Positions 9,374-17,723 of a DNA stretch of 64,000 nucleotides are shown one piece after another. The position numbers and the translations under genes are program-made. Origin of the DNA: JBDHDH01 sp039591615 (GTDB lineage Bacteria > Gemmatimonadota > Gemmatimonadetes > Gemmatimonadales > GWC2-71-9); contig JBDHDH010000007.1 of the NCBI GenBank assembly GCA_039591615.1, positions 4,422 through 68,421 of the forward strand, given 5' to 3'. The first letter of the stretch is position 1; each line of letters opens with the position of its first letter. The notes beneath the pieces are model-generated. The model saw nothing but the letters and a program-made list of their open reading frames with translations. It ran no database searches and had not been told where the DNA came from.

Positions 9374-10800
9374 CGGATCCGAAAGTCGGTGACCGCCAAC
9401 CCGCCACCGCGTTCGAAGTACACGCGAACGGCGCCACGACCCGCTGCCGACCGAAACGCCGCACGGGCGTCTTCTGACGACGTGATCCGCTCACGATCGA
9501 TCTGGAAGATCACGTCCCCAGGTCGGAGACCGGTATTTCGTTGTGTCGCTTCGCCGATCTCGTAGACGAGCGCCCCGTGTTCGCGTGAGATGCCGCGTTC
9601 CTGGCGGATCGCGGCGGTGACCGTCACCAGCTGGATGTCTCCCAGCACGGTGAGCTTTTCAGCCCCCGTGGTGGGCAGCTCCTCCACCTGGAGTTGGGCG
9701 GTTCGTTGACGCCCGTCGCGGCGGTAGGCCACCTCCAGGATATCCGCGGGTCCGACATCGAGCTTTACCGCCTCCCAGTCCAGGAACGTGTGGAGTTGAA
9801 AGCCCCCAGCCGAGACGAGCACGTCGTTGGGTTCGATTCCTGCCTGCTCCGCCGGCCCGCCGGGTGCGACGGAGGTAACGGGCACCCCTCCTCGGCGCTT
9901 CCAGTCGCGCCGATCGTCCATGCCGGCGACGTCGAGCCCCACCCACGCTCGGCGGACGGTTCCGAACTCCTCGAGCTCGCGCGCGACGCGTATCGCACGC
10001 TCGATGGGAATGGCGAACCCAATCCCAATCGAGCCGCCACTCTCGGAGAAAATGGAGGCATTGACGCCGACGACGTCGCCAAGCGCGTTGATGAGAGGCC
10101 CGCCGCTGTTCCCGGGATTGATGGCCGCATCGGTCTGGATCATGCGCACGTACACACGGGAGTCCCCACCCGGAGTCAGCAGGTTTCTGCCGACTGCGCT
10201 CACCACGCCAGCCGTTACCGACGGTTCGGTATTGCCCAGGAGGTAGCCGTATGGATTTCCGATGGCGACGACCCATTCGCCGATCATCAGGTCGCGGCTC
10301 GTTCCAAGGGGTGCCGTTGGCAGCCCCCGGCCATCGATCTTCACGACCGCGATGTCGGTGAGGGGATCCTGTCCGAGTAACTCCGCCTCGTAGTCCTCAC
10401 CTTCCCGTGTGGTCACGATGATACGCTCGGCCCCTGCGGTCACGTGCTGATTCGTGATGATGACACCGTCGGGAGAGACGATGAACCCGGATCCCAATCC
10501 CTCGACGAGCCGCTCATACCCGCGCGGGACGAAGAAAAAGTCCCACGCGGTTCGCGCCACCCTCCGTACGCGGCGCACGACGTTGACGCTCACCACGGTT
10601 GGGGCGACTCGGGAGGCAGCCTCGACAATCGCCGAGTGGCGAGACCGTGCAATCGAGTCATTGACGGCGCTCCGCGGTGCAACTTGCGCGAGCGAAGCTG
10701 GTTCACTGATGACGAACCCCTCGACCGACCGGGGGTTCTCCGACGAGGCATCGCTACACGCCGCACCCACCGCCAGCGCGATCGCGAGGAGAGCCCTCAA
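9370..10800 (-). CDS. HtrA/DegP-type trypsin-like serine protease with two PDZ domains, probable lipoprotein
   Basis: Periplasmic quality-control protease. The catalytic triad is visible: His in TNQHVTAG, Asp in DPLTDIAVVKID, Ser in NPGNSGGPL. A PDZ domain follows (GGVPVTSVAPGGPAEQAGIEPNDVL), and a second, more divergent one lies at the C terminus (NTGLRPGDVIFQIDRERI). I favour TTG 10800: it overlaps the talC stop by 4 nt (TTGA), has AAGG about 8 nt upstream, and gives MRALLAIALAVGAAC, a clean lipoprotein signal with Cys15. ATG 10836 would add 12 charged residues and overlap talC by 40 nt. With the chosen start the triad is His119, Asp149 and Ser232 of 476 residues. Confidence 0.92.
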   Translation of the reverse strand: MRALLAIALAVGAACSDASSENPRSVEGFVISEPASLAQVAPRSAVNDSIARSRHSAIVEAASRVAPTVVSVNVVRRVRRVARTAWDFFFVPRGYERLVEGLGSGFIVSPDGVIITNQHVTAGAERIIVTTREGEDYEAELLGQDPLTDIAVVKIDGRGLPTAPLGTSRDLMIGEWVVAIGNPYGYLLGNTEPSVTAGVVSAVGRNLLTPGGDSRVYVRMIQTDAAINPGNSGGPLINALGDVVGVNASIFSESGGSIGIGFAIPIERAIRVARELEEFGTVRRAWVGLDVAGMDDRRDWKRRGGVPVTSVAPGGPAEQAGIEPNDVLVSAGGFQLHTFLDWEAVKLDVGPADILEVAYRRDGRQRTAQLQVEELPTTGAEKLTVLGDIQLVTVTAAIRQERGISREHGALVYEIGEATQRNTGLRPGDVIFQIDRERITSSEDARAAFRSAAGRGAVRVYFERGGGLAVTDFRIR

Positions 10801-11465
10801 GCGCCGACCTTCGAACGCGAGACGATCTTGCTCCAATCGTTGAGGAACTGATCCAACCCTCGATCGGTGAGGGGGTGTAGTAGGAGTCTCTTGAGGATTG
10901 CGGTGGGCATCGTGGCCACGTCGGCGCCGAGCAATGCCGCTTCGGCGACGTGCCGGGGGTGGCGGATCGAGGCCGCGAGAATGGACGTCTCGAAACCGTA
11001 GTTGTCGAAGATCTGCCGCATCTCCCGCACCACATCCATCCCGTCGTGACCCACGTCGTCCAGCCGCCCGACGAAAGGCGACACGTACGTCGCGCCCGCC
11101 TTGGCTGCCAGGAGACCCTGGACCGAGCTGAAGGCCAGCGTCACGTTCACTTTGATGCCTTCGGCGACGAGGCGCCGCACAGCTATCATGCCGTCCTCGA
11201 GCATCGGGATCTTGACCACGATGTTCTCTGCCAGCTTTGCCAGTTCGCGACCCTCCCGGTACATCCCCTCCGCCTCCACGGCGACCACCTCGGCGCTGAC
11301 GGGCCCATCGACCATGGAACAGATCTCCTTGAGCACGTCGGTAGGGTCAAGATCGCCCGCTACTTTCGAAAGGAGTGTGGGGTTCGTTGTGACGCCGTCG
11401 ATGAGGCCGGCCTGCGCAGCCCAGCGAATGTCGCTCAGGGCCGCCGTGTCGAGAAAGAGTTTCAT
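10797..11465 (-). CDS. Transaldolase / fructose-6-phosphate aldolase family protein
   Basis: A 222-residue TIM-barrel protein of the short transaldolase (TalC/FSA) family. The start MKLFLDTAALSDIRWA and TTNPTLLSK are diagnostic, and the Schiff-base lysine is Lys85 in NIVVKIP. Short family members can be transaldolases in the pentose-phosphate pathway or fructose-6-phosphate aldolases, and the sequence alone does not decide which. Ribose-5-phosphate supply for PRPP would make sense in a purine operon, but that is inference. The start overlaps the truA stop by 4 nt. Confidence 0.92.
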   Translation of the reverse strand: MKLFLDTAALSDIRWAAQAGLIDGVTTNPTLLSKVAGDLDPTDVLKEICSMVDGPVSAEVVAVEAEGMYREGRELAKLAENIVVKIPMLEDGMIAVRRLVAEGIKVNVTLAFSSVQGLLAAKAGATYVSPFVGRLDDVGHDGMDVVREMRQIFDNYGFETSILAASIRHPRHVAEAALLGADVATMPTAILKRLLLHPLTDRGLDQFLNDWSKIVSRSKVGA

Positions 11466-12235
11466 CGGTCGATACCCTCTTCGAGTTGGGGATAGCGAGC
11501 GCCCACGAAGTACAAGCCTTGCGGAGGAGCGGGCGGGCTCGCGTCACGGTTGGTCGTACTTCGCAGCAGCGTATCCGCATCCTCGATCGGCCGCCGACTT
11601 CGCCCCACGTCAACCATGAGGCCGACGAGAAAGCGCACCATCTTGTGAAGGAAGCGGTCCGCTTCGACGGTAAAGATAAAACCCTCGTCGCTCGGACGCG
11701 CCTGCCACTCGGACACGGTGACGCGGCAGCGATAATGGGCTTTCGCTCGGCCCACGGCGCTGAAGGCGCGGAAGTCGTGCTCTCCGAGAAACCGCCTCGC
11801 CGTGCGGCGGAGCGCGTCTTCGTCGAGGGGGTTCGCCAAACACCATTCGTAGGGCCGCCGGAAGGGAGAGAACGCGGCGGGACCGCTTCCGATGAGATAC
11901 CGATATCGGCGGGATACGGCGTCCTTGCGGGCGTGAAACTCAGCGGGCGCAACCCCCAGGCGCGCGACCCAGAGGTCCGGCGGAGAGAGGGCGCGCAGGG
12001 CGCGCAGGAGGCGAGGACGCTCCCAATCGACCGGCATCCGAAAGCTCACCACCTGTCCGAGCGCATGAACGCCCGCATCCGTTCGGCCGGCAGCGTGGCT
12101 CGGAATCCGATGGGTGGCCAGACGCTCCAGCATTCCCTCGAATTCCCCTTGAACGGTGCGGTCGGACTTCTGCCGTTGCCATCCGGAGAAATCCCGTCCC
12201 ACGTACTGCAGTATTGCGAAGTAGTGGCCCGCCAT
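11462..12235 (-). CDS. truA: tRNA pseudouridine synthase A
   Basis: Isomerises uridines 38-40 in the tRNA anticodon arm. It has the RTDAGVHALGQ motif with catalytic Asp53, plus YVGRDFSGWQRQ near the N terminus and HKMVRFLVGLMVDVG towards the C terminus. Its 257 residues are typical. It is the first gene of the long minus-strand operon and faces trpD across a 98-bp divergent spacer. Confidence 0.96.
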   Translation of the reverse strand: MAGHYFAILQYVGRDFSGWQRQKSDRTVQGEFEGMLERLATHRIPSHAAGRTDAGVHALGQVVSFRMPVDWERPRLLRALRALSPPDLWVARLGVAPAEFHARKDAVSRRYRYLIGSGPAAFSPFRRPYEWCLANPLDEDALRRTARRFLGEHDFRAFSAVGRAKAHYRCRVTVSEWQARPSDEGFIFTVEADRFLHKMVRFLVGLMVDVGRSRRPIEDADTLLRSTTNRDASPPAPPQGLYFVGARYPQLEEGIDR

Positions 12236-12333
12236 GCGGCTGCAAGATAGACAGCCATTCCCGTAGTAGCAAGCGGGACAAGGACTTGCGCGATCGTCAC
12301 CGAGCGAGATCTTTGGACCTCAGGGAGACTGCC

Positions 12334-13389
12334 ATGAATCCACCTGACGACTCGAGAGCCGTTCGACATGCCCTACGGCGCCTGGCCGAGGGGCGCCGCT
12401 TGGGTGAGGAGCTCGCCACGCAGGCATTTCGCCAAGTCATGCACGGCGAAGCCACCCCAAGTCAGACCGGGGCGCTCCTCATGGGGCTCCGGGTTCAGGG
12501 GGAGCAGGCAGACGAAGTCATGGGCGTCGTCCGGGCCATCCGCGAAGCGATGGTGCCCGTCGCCGTGAGCGACCCGACGCGATTGATCGACACGTGCGGT
12601 ACCGGGGGAGGATCGGTTTCGACCTTCAATATCTCCACGGCTGCGGCCTTCGTCGCAGTGGGGGGTGGGGCAACGGTGGCGAAGCACGGCAATCGTTCCT
12701 TCACGTCGCGCTGCGGCTCGGCCGACCTGCTCGAAGCCCTCGACGTTCCCATCGACGCGAACGCCGATCGCGCCGCACACCTCTTGCGAGAAGTGGGGAT
12801 GGCGTTCCTGTTCGCTCCGTTCTACCACCCAGCCACGGGGAAGATCACACCGATACGCCAGGAACTGGCCGTCCCCACCATCATGAACCTCATCGGTCCG
12901 CTGGCCAATCCCGCGGGCGTGCGGCGACAGGTCGTGGGCGCCGGGGACGTTTCGCGGGCCTCCCTTCTTGCTGAAGTCCTGGCGCGGTTTGAGGTCGAGC
13001 ACGCCCTGGTCTTCCACGCTCGGGTTGGGATGGATGAGATCTCACCCGTGGGGGAAACGGACGTCTGGGAAGTGCGGGACGGGCATGTCGAGCGGGGCCT
13101 CATCGACCCCGCGACGTACGGCCTGTCGTTGTCCGACCTCGACGGGCTCGCGGGGGGGGCTCCGCGAGAGAATGCGCAGCGGGTCGCCCGGCTGCTGAGA
13201 GATCCCGGGTCGGATCCCATCGGTCGAGCGGCGGTGGGGCTGAACGCCGGGGCCGCGCTCTATGTTGCAGGGCTCGACTCGACGATGAGTTCGGGGGTCG
13301 AACACGCGCTGGCCATGCTGGATCAGGGCACCGGAGCGGGTGTCCTCGATCAGCTCAGGCGCGAATCAAAGCTCAGTACTTCCGAATGA
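12334..13389 (+). CDS. trpD: Anthranilate phosphoribosyltransferase
   Basis: Second step of tryptophan synthesis: anthranilate plus PRPP gives phosphoribosylanthranilate. DTCGTGGGSVSTFNIST and KHGNRSFTSRCGSADLLEAL are the PRPP and anthranilate binding blocks. ATG 12334 has an AGGGAG ribosome site 7 nt upstream and gives 351 residues; an upstream in-frame ATG at 12214 would run into truA and is rejected. The 3' end overlaps the convergent lexA gene by 17 nt. Confidence 0.96.
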   Translation: MNPPDDSRAVRHALRRLAEGRRLGEELATQAFRQVMHGEATPSQTGALLMGLRVQGEQADEVMGVVRAIREAMVPVAVSDPTRLIDTCGTGGGSVSTFNISTAAAFVAVGGGATVAKHGNRSFTSRCGSADLLEALDVPIDANADRAAHLLREVGMAFLFAPFYHPATGKITPIRQELAVPTIMNLIGPLANPAGVRRQVVGAGDVSRASLLAEVLARFEVEHALVFHARVGMDEISPVGETDVWEVRDGHVERGLIDPATYGLSLSDLDGLAGGAPRENAQRVARLLRDPGSDPIGRAAVGLNAGAALYVAGLDSTMSSGVEHALAMLDQGTGAGVLDQLRRESKLSTSE

Positions 13390-13981
13390 CGCCGACGACG
13401 ACTCCCTGAATGAGGATGTTGTCTTCGTGAACCCGAAGCGGCGGGATCTGCGGGTTCGCGGGTTGCAGGCGCATCCACCCGCCGGGCTCGCGAAATAGTC
13501 GCTTGACGGTGGCGGAGGTCCCGTCGACGAGCGCAATGACCATTTCGCCGTTGTCCGCGGTCTCCCGACCCTGGACCACCACGAAATCACTGTCCTCGAT
13601 GTGCTCATCGATCATGGAGTTCCCGCGGACGCGCAACACATACGCATGGCCACGTCGTGGAATGAGGTCGTTCGGGACGGACAGGGTCTCTGGCGTCGTG
13701 ACGGCTTCGATGGGCTCACCAGCTGCCACCTCTCCAAGGAGGGGCAATTGGGTTGCCCCAGATTGTCCCGGCGGCGGCACCAGCTCGATGGATCGGCTCT
13801 CGTTGTATTCCCGGCGGATGTAGCCTTTCCGCTGGAGATTCGTGAGATGTTCGTGGACGGTTGCCAGGGAGGCGAAGGCAAAGTGCTCGGCGATCTCCTC
13901 GAACGACGGCGCAAACCCGTGCTCTCGGATGTAGCTTTGCAGGTAATCCAGGATTTCTTTTTGCCGGCGGGTAAGTGGCAT
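13373..13981 (-). CDS. lexA: LexA repressor
   Basis: SOS-response repressor and self-cleaving serine protease. The N terminus (about residues 1-65) is a winged helix-turn-helix starting MPLTRRQKEILDYLQ. The cleavage bond is Ala87-Gly88 in GEVAAGEP; the Ser/Lys dyad is Ser122 (RGNSMIDEHI) and Lys160 (SATVKRLF). All residues needed for RecA-stimulated autocleavage are present. GAGG lies 6 nt before the ATG. Two tandem direct-repeat boxes lie upstream and are likely its own operators. Confidence 0.96.
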   Translation of the reverse strand: MPLTRRQKEILDYLQSYIREHGFAPSFEEIAEHFAFASLATVHEHLTNLQRKGYIRREYNESRSIELVPPPGQSGATQLPLLGEVAAGEPIEAVTTPETLSVPNDLIPRRGHAYVLRVRGNSMIDEHIEDSDFVVVQGRETADNGEMVIALVDGTSATVKRLFREPGGWMRLQPANPQIPPLRVHEDNILIQGVVVGVIRKY

Positions 13982-13996
13982 GGCCAGCCTCAGTTA

Positions 13997-14039
13997 CCGA
14001 AAAGATTCCGAAACCAACTTACCCGAATACAGCCCGAAA
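13997..14039. promoter_or_regulatory. Tandem direct-repeat boxes upstream of lexA (candidate LexA operators)
   Basis: Two 17-bp elements, 13997-14013 (CCGAAAAGATTCCGAAA) and 14023-14039 (CCGAATACAGCCCGAAA), lie 26 bp apart, about 2.5 helical turns. Read on the lexA strand, each is a direct repeat of the form TTTCGG-N5-(T/A)TTCGG. They sit 16-58 bp upstream of the lexA ATG and also just upstream of the trpC start. Direct-repeat LexA boxes (GTTC-N7-GTTC) are known in Alphaproteobacteria, so the architecture has precedent; assignment to LexA here is inference from position. Confidence 0.5.
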
Positions 14040-14050
14040 CGCAAGAAGGC

Positions 14051-14839
14051 TTGACCAGCGCGCTGGACACGATTCTCGAGAGCACGCGCCGCTCCCTGCC
14101 GTCGCTGAGGGAGCGGGCGGCCGAGTTGCGGCATGCCGCCCGAGTCGCGGCACCGGCCCCGACGTGGCAAAGCGCGTTCGCGGGGAGCCAGGTCTCGGTG
14201 ATCGCTGAGGTCAAGCGACGCTCTCCCTCGATGGGCGCTGTCGCGCCGCAACTCGACCCGGCGAGACGAGCTCGCGCATACGCCGATGGGGGAGCGGCGG
14301 CGGTTTCCGTGTTGACGGAGCCGACGCATTTTGGTGGGTCGGTGTGCGATCTGGAGGCGGTTGCCAAGTCCGTTGCGGTGCCGGTCCTGCGTAAGGACTT
14401 CGTGGTCGATCCCCTGCAGGTCTACGAGGCCCGGGCGATCGGAGCGAGCGCTGTTCTTCTGATCGTTCGTGCGCTCGACCCCGGCCTGTTAGCGGAGCTT
14501 GTGGCGCTAGCTCGTGAGCTCGGTCTGGGTCAGCTCGTGGAGGTGCATGACGCAGAGGAACTTGGCGTGGCGGTCTCGCTGGCCCCCGAGGTAATCGGCG
14601 TCAACAGTCGTGACCTTCGAACGTTGACGGTGGATCCGGAGACTCTCCGCACTCTGTTGCCGCTGGTCCCACAAAATGCGATGGCGGTCGCAGAGAGTGG
14701 GCTGGCGACAAGGCGAGATGTTGAGCGGGCGGCTGTGTGGGGGGCTGATGGGGTATTGGTGGGAGCCGCGCTATCGGCAGCGCAGGATCCGGAGGCCGCC
14801 GTGCGGGCCCTGTCTGCCGTGAGCCGCCGTGGGCGATGA
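14051..14839 (+). CDS. trpC: Indole-3-glycerol phosphate synthase
   Basis: Fourth step of tryptophan synthesis, a TIM barrel closing the indole ring. VSVIAEVKRRSPSMGAV, VLRKDFVVDPLQVYEARAIGA, VEVHDAEELGVA, and GVNSRDLRTLTVD are family blocks with the catalytic Lys and Glu residues. The start is uncertain: TTG 14051 gives a normal 262 residues and lies just behind AAGAAGG, while the frame is open far upstream through the lexA antisense region. No trpF follows it here. Confidence 0.93.
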   Translation: MTSALDTILESTRRSLPSLRERAAELRHAARVAAPAPTWQSAFAGSQVSVIAEVKRRSPSMGAVAPQLDPARRARAYADGGAAAVSVLTEPTHFGGSVCDLEAVAKSVAVPVLRKDFVVDPLQVYEARAIGASAVLLIVRALDPGLLAELVALARELGLGQLVEVHDAEELGVAVSLAPEVIGVNSRDLRTLTVDPETLRTLLPLVPQNAMAVAESGLATRRDVERAAVWGADGVLVGAALSAAQDPEAAVRALSAVSRRGR

Positions 14840-14855
14840 GGGAAAGGATCCGCGC

Positions 14856-16052
14856 ATGATGGCGGCTCCGCGAGAGGGTTCCAGGGGCCGCTTCGGTCAG
14901 TATGGGGGCCGCTACGTACCGGAGACCCTCATCCCGGCTCTGGATGAGTTGGCGCGCGTATACGATGAAGTCTCGAGCGACGAGGCGTTCGCGACCGAGC
15001 TCTCGACGCTCCTGCGCACCTATGCTGGTCGCCCGACACCGCTGTCGGAGGCGCCCCGGCTCTCAAACCGTGTGGGTCGGCGGGTGCTGCTGAAGCGAGA
15101 GGACCTCGCTCACACCGGTGCCCACAAGATCAACAATACCATCGGCCAGGTCTTGCTGGCTCGGCGGATCGGGAAGCGACGCATCATTGCAGAGACCGGG
15201 GCGGGGCAGCATGGTGTTGCGACGGCCACGGCCTGCGCGCGGCTGGGGTTGGACTGCGTGGTCTATATGGGCGAAGCGGACATGGAGCGCCAGCGCCTCA
15301 ACGTCTTCCGCATGGAACTGCTCGGGGCCCGGGTGATCCCCGTTGCCTCGGGTACGCGCACGCTCAAGGACGCGACGAACGAGGCCCTGCGCGACTGGGT
15401 GACGAGCGTTCCGACTACGCACTACGTGATTGGCTCAGTGGTCGGACCGGATCCGTTTCCCCGCATCGTCCGCGACTTTCAGCGTGTGATCGGACAGGAG
15501 GCGCGAGAGCAGGCCATCGACGCGCTCGGACGCCTCCCGGACGCGGTGCTCGCCTGTGTCGGTGGGGGCTCGAATGCCATCGGGATCTTTGGCGCGTTTC
15601 TCGACGACGCTGGCGTGGCGCTCATCGGAGTCGAGGCCGGTGGACTAGGCGGTGAGTCGCAGCAGCACGCCGCCTCGCTGAGCCGCGGCCGTCCCGGGGT
15701 GCTCCATGGAAGCTACAGCTACCTGCTGCAGACCGCGGACGGGCAGGTGCAACCCGCCCATTCGATTTCGGCAGGTCTTGACTACCCAGGCGTCGGTCCC
15801 GAACATGCTTATCTGCATGACGCCGGCCGGGTGCGGTACGAGTCCGTGACGGATCGTGCGGCGCTAGAGGCGTTTTACTCGCTTGCCCAACTGGAGGGGA
15901 TTCTGCCGGCTCTCGAGAGCGCCCACGCGCTCGCCTGGCTGCTCGAGCACCCTGCGGAGCGGTGGGACGCCGACGTGGTGGTCGTCAACCTGAGCGGCCG
16001 GGGTGACAAGGACGTCGCCATGGTCGCCGAGATGGCCGGGAGGGTCGAGTGA
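14856..16052 (+). CDS. trpB: Tryptophan synthase beta subunit
   Basis: PLP enzyme condensing indole with serine. FGQYGGRYVPETLIPALDEL is near the N terminus, the PLP lysine is Lys91 in HTGAHKINNTIGQ, and CVGGGSNAIG binds the cofactor phosphate. ATG 14856 has GGAAAGGA 8 nt upstream and gives 398 residues; GTG 14829 would overlap trpC. The stop overlaps the GTG of the HEAT-repeat gene by 3 nt. Confidence 0.97.
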   Translation: MMAAPREGSRGRFGQYGGRYVPETLIPALDELARVYDEVSSDEAFATELSTLLRTYAGRPTPLSEAPRLSNRVGRRVLLKREDLAHTGAHKINNTIGQVLLARRIGKRRIIAETGAGQHGVATATACARLGLDCVVYMGEADMERQRLNVFRMELLGARVIPVASGTRTLKDATNEALRDWVTSVPTTHYVIGSVVGPDPFPRIVRDFQRVIGQEAREQAIDALGRLPDAVLACVGGGSNAIGIFGAFLDDAGVALIGVEAGGLGGESQQHAASLSRGRPGVLHGSYSYLLQTADGQVQPAHSISAGLDYPGVGPEHAYLHDAGRVRYESVTDRAALEAFYSLAQLEGILPALESAHALAWLLEHPAERWDADVVVVNLSGRGDKDVAMVAEMAGRVE

Positions 16053-17722
16053 CAGAGCCGACGACCACAGACACCGCGCCGGACACGGCGGCGGTCGAGA
16101 ATCTCCTGCAAGTCTTCACGAAGGGCCTCCGGGCGATTCAGCTGTATCTGCCCAACAACCCCGTTTATCAGAGATCCGTCACGAACGTCCGGTCGGCCTT
16201 CGAGCCGGTATGGCAGGAGTGCGCGGAGCTCGATCTGGAAGTCACGGAAACCGATTTGATCTGGGAGGGCAATGTCGTACTCTCGCAGCCCAAGGCCGAG
16301 AGTCTCGCCTGGGTGCTGTACAAGGACGGCGTGCGCGCTCTCACGTTCGCTCCGGGTGTCGAGGATGCGGAAGTCATCCGCTTCCTGCACGTGGTCAACA
16401 AAGCCCGACATTTGCCTCCCGAATCCAATGACGATCTCCTGACGCTGCTGTGGGAGGAGAACCTCGAGACCATCAGGTATGATTACGTCGATCTCTCGGC
16501 GGTGGACCAGCATCCCCTTGCACGTCCGGAAAGCGAGCCGCCAACCGACGCCGAGGAGGTGCGACGGGAGGTACGGGAAGAAGTGGAGGCGGAACGACCT
16601 CCTGGCATCGTGGACATCGAGGAATTCGACTCAACGCTCTATTTCCTCGATCCCAGAGAAATCGGCTACCTGAAGAGCGAGGTCGACCGGGAGTACGGAC
16701 AGAACCTCAGGGGGAATGTCCTGTCCATGCTCTTCGACCTGTTGGAGCTGCAAACGTACCCCACGGTCCGGGGCGAGCTGATCTCGATCGTCGATCACTT
16801 CATCCCGTACCTGTTGGCGGCAGGTGATTTCCAGGCGGTCGCCTATGTCTTGCGGGAGGTCCACCACGTCATGGAGCGCGCCCGGGAGCTCCTGGACGAG
16901 CACCAGCACACGCTCGAGGAGCTGCCGGCCAAGCTCTCCCAAGCCGAGTCGCTCGCGCAACTCCTCCAGTCGCTCGACGAAGCGCACGTCCACCCCACCG
17001 AGGAGGAATTGGGTGATCTCTTCCGCGAGCTCCGGCCCGAGGCCTTGGAGACGCTGCTGGCTTGGCTTCCCAAACTCACGAATCAGCGGGTACGGGACCT
17101 CCTCAGCCACGCTGCCCGACGGCTGGCCGCAGCTCATCCGGACCGCCTCGCCAAGGCGATCCAGTCGGACGAGGAGTCGGTGGTCCTCGAGGCGATCCGG
17201 GTGGTCGGCCGCGTGAAGCTGCCCCCTGTGGTGCCCGCACTGGGTGGGGCCCTCAAGCGGGACATACCAGCCGTGCGCCAGGCGGCGGTGAAGGCGCTGG
17301 CTGCCATCGGCTCGCCGGGAGCTCTCAAGGAGTTGGAGGCGGCTCTGGATGACGAAGACCGTGACGTCCGGATTGGGGCGGCGCGGGCCTTCGCGAGCCT
17401 CGGGTATCGAGGGGGATTCGCGAGGATCGAGTCCGCGGTGACCAGCGGGTCGTTGCGCCAGGCCGACCTCACGGAAAAAACGGCGTTCTTCGAGGCGTAC
17501 GGTATCCTGGCCGGGGAAGCGGGGATTGCCAGGTTGCAGTCGATGCTGAGGACAAAGGGATTCATGAAGCGGAAGGAAGACCCAGAGACCCGTGCTTGCG
17601 CCGCCATGGCGCTCGGGAAGATCGGAACGCCCGAGGCCAGGGAAATCCTCAACGCGGTGATCAACGACAAGGATCCCCTGGTCCGCAATGCTGTGAGTCA
17701 CGCGCTTCGGGAGATGAAATAG
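16049..17722 (+). CDS. HEAT-repeat protein in the trp operon, function unknown
   Basis: A 557-residue soluble protein. The N-terminal part (about residues 15-150) has a block VFTKGLRAIQLYLPNNPVYQ that resembles the N terminus of the neighbouring HD-GYP protein (FYAALRSLKLYPVENDQVQ), so the two share a domain. A middle helical region follows (about 210-330), then several HEAT-type repeats (about 350-557): PAVRQAAVKALAAIGSPGAL, DVRIGAARAFASLG, ACAAMALGKIGTPEAREIL, LVRNAVSHALREM. It has no signal peptide or membrane segment. Such repeats scaffold protein partners. Placement between trpB and trpA, with GTGA overlap to trpB, implies co-transcription, but no tryptophan role is evident. Confidence 0.8.
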   Translation: MTEPTTTDTAPDTAAVENLLQVFTKGLRAIQLYLPNNPVYQRSVTNVRSAFEPVWQECAELDLEVTETDLIWEGNVVLSQPKAESLAWVLYKDGVRALTFAPGVEDAEVIRFLHVVNKARHLPPESNDDLLTLLWEENLETIRYDYVDLSAVDQHPLARPESEPPTDAEEVRREVREEVEAERPPGIVDIEEFDSTLYFLDPREIGYLKSEVDREYGQNLRGNVLSMLFDLLELQTYPTVRGELISIVDHFIPYLLAAGDFQAVAYVLREVHHVMERARELLDEHQHTLEELPAKLSQAESLAQLLQSLDEAHVHPTEEELGDLFRELRPEALETLLAWLPKLTNQRVRDLLSHAARRLAAAHPDRLAKAIQSDEESVVLEAIRVVGRVKLPPVVPALGGALKRDIPAVRQAAVKALAAIGSPGALKELEAALDDEDRDVRIGAARAFASLGYRGGFARIESAVTSGSLRQADLTEKTAFFEAYGILAGEAGIARLQSMLRTKGFMKRKEDPETRACAAMALGKIGTPEAREILNAVINDKDPLVRNAVSHALREMK

Positions 17723-17723
17723 G

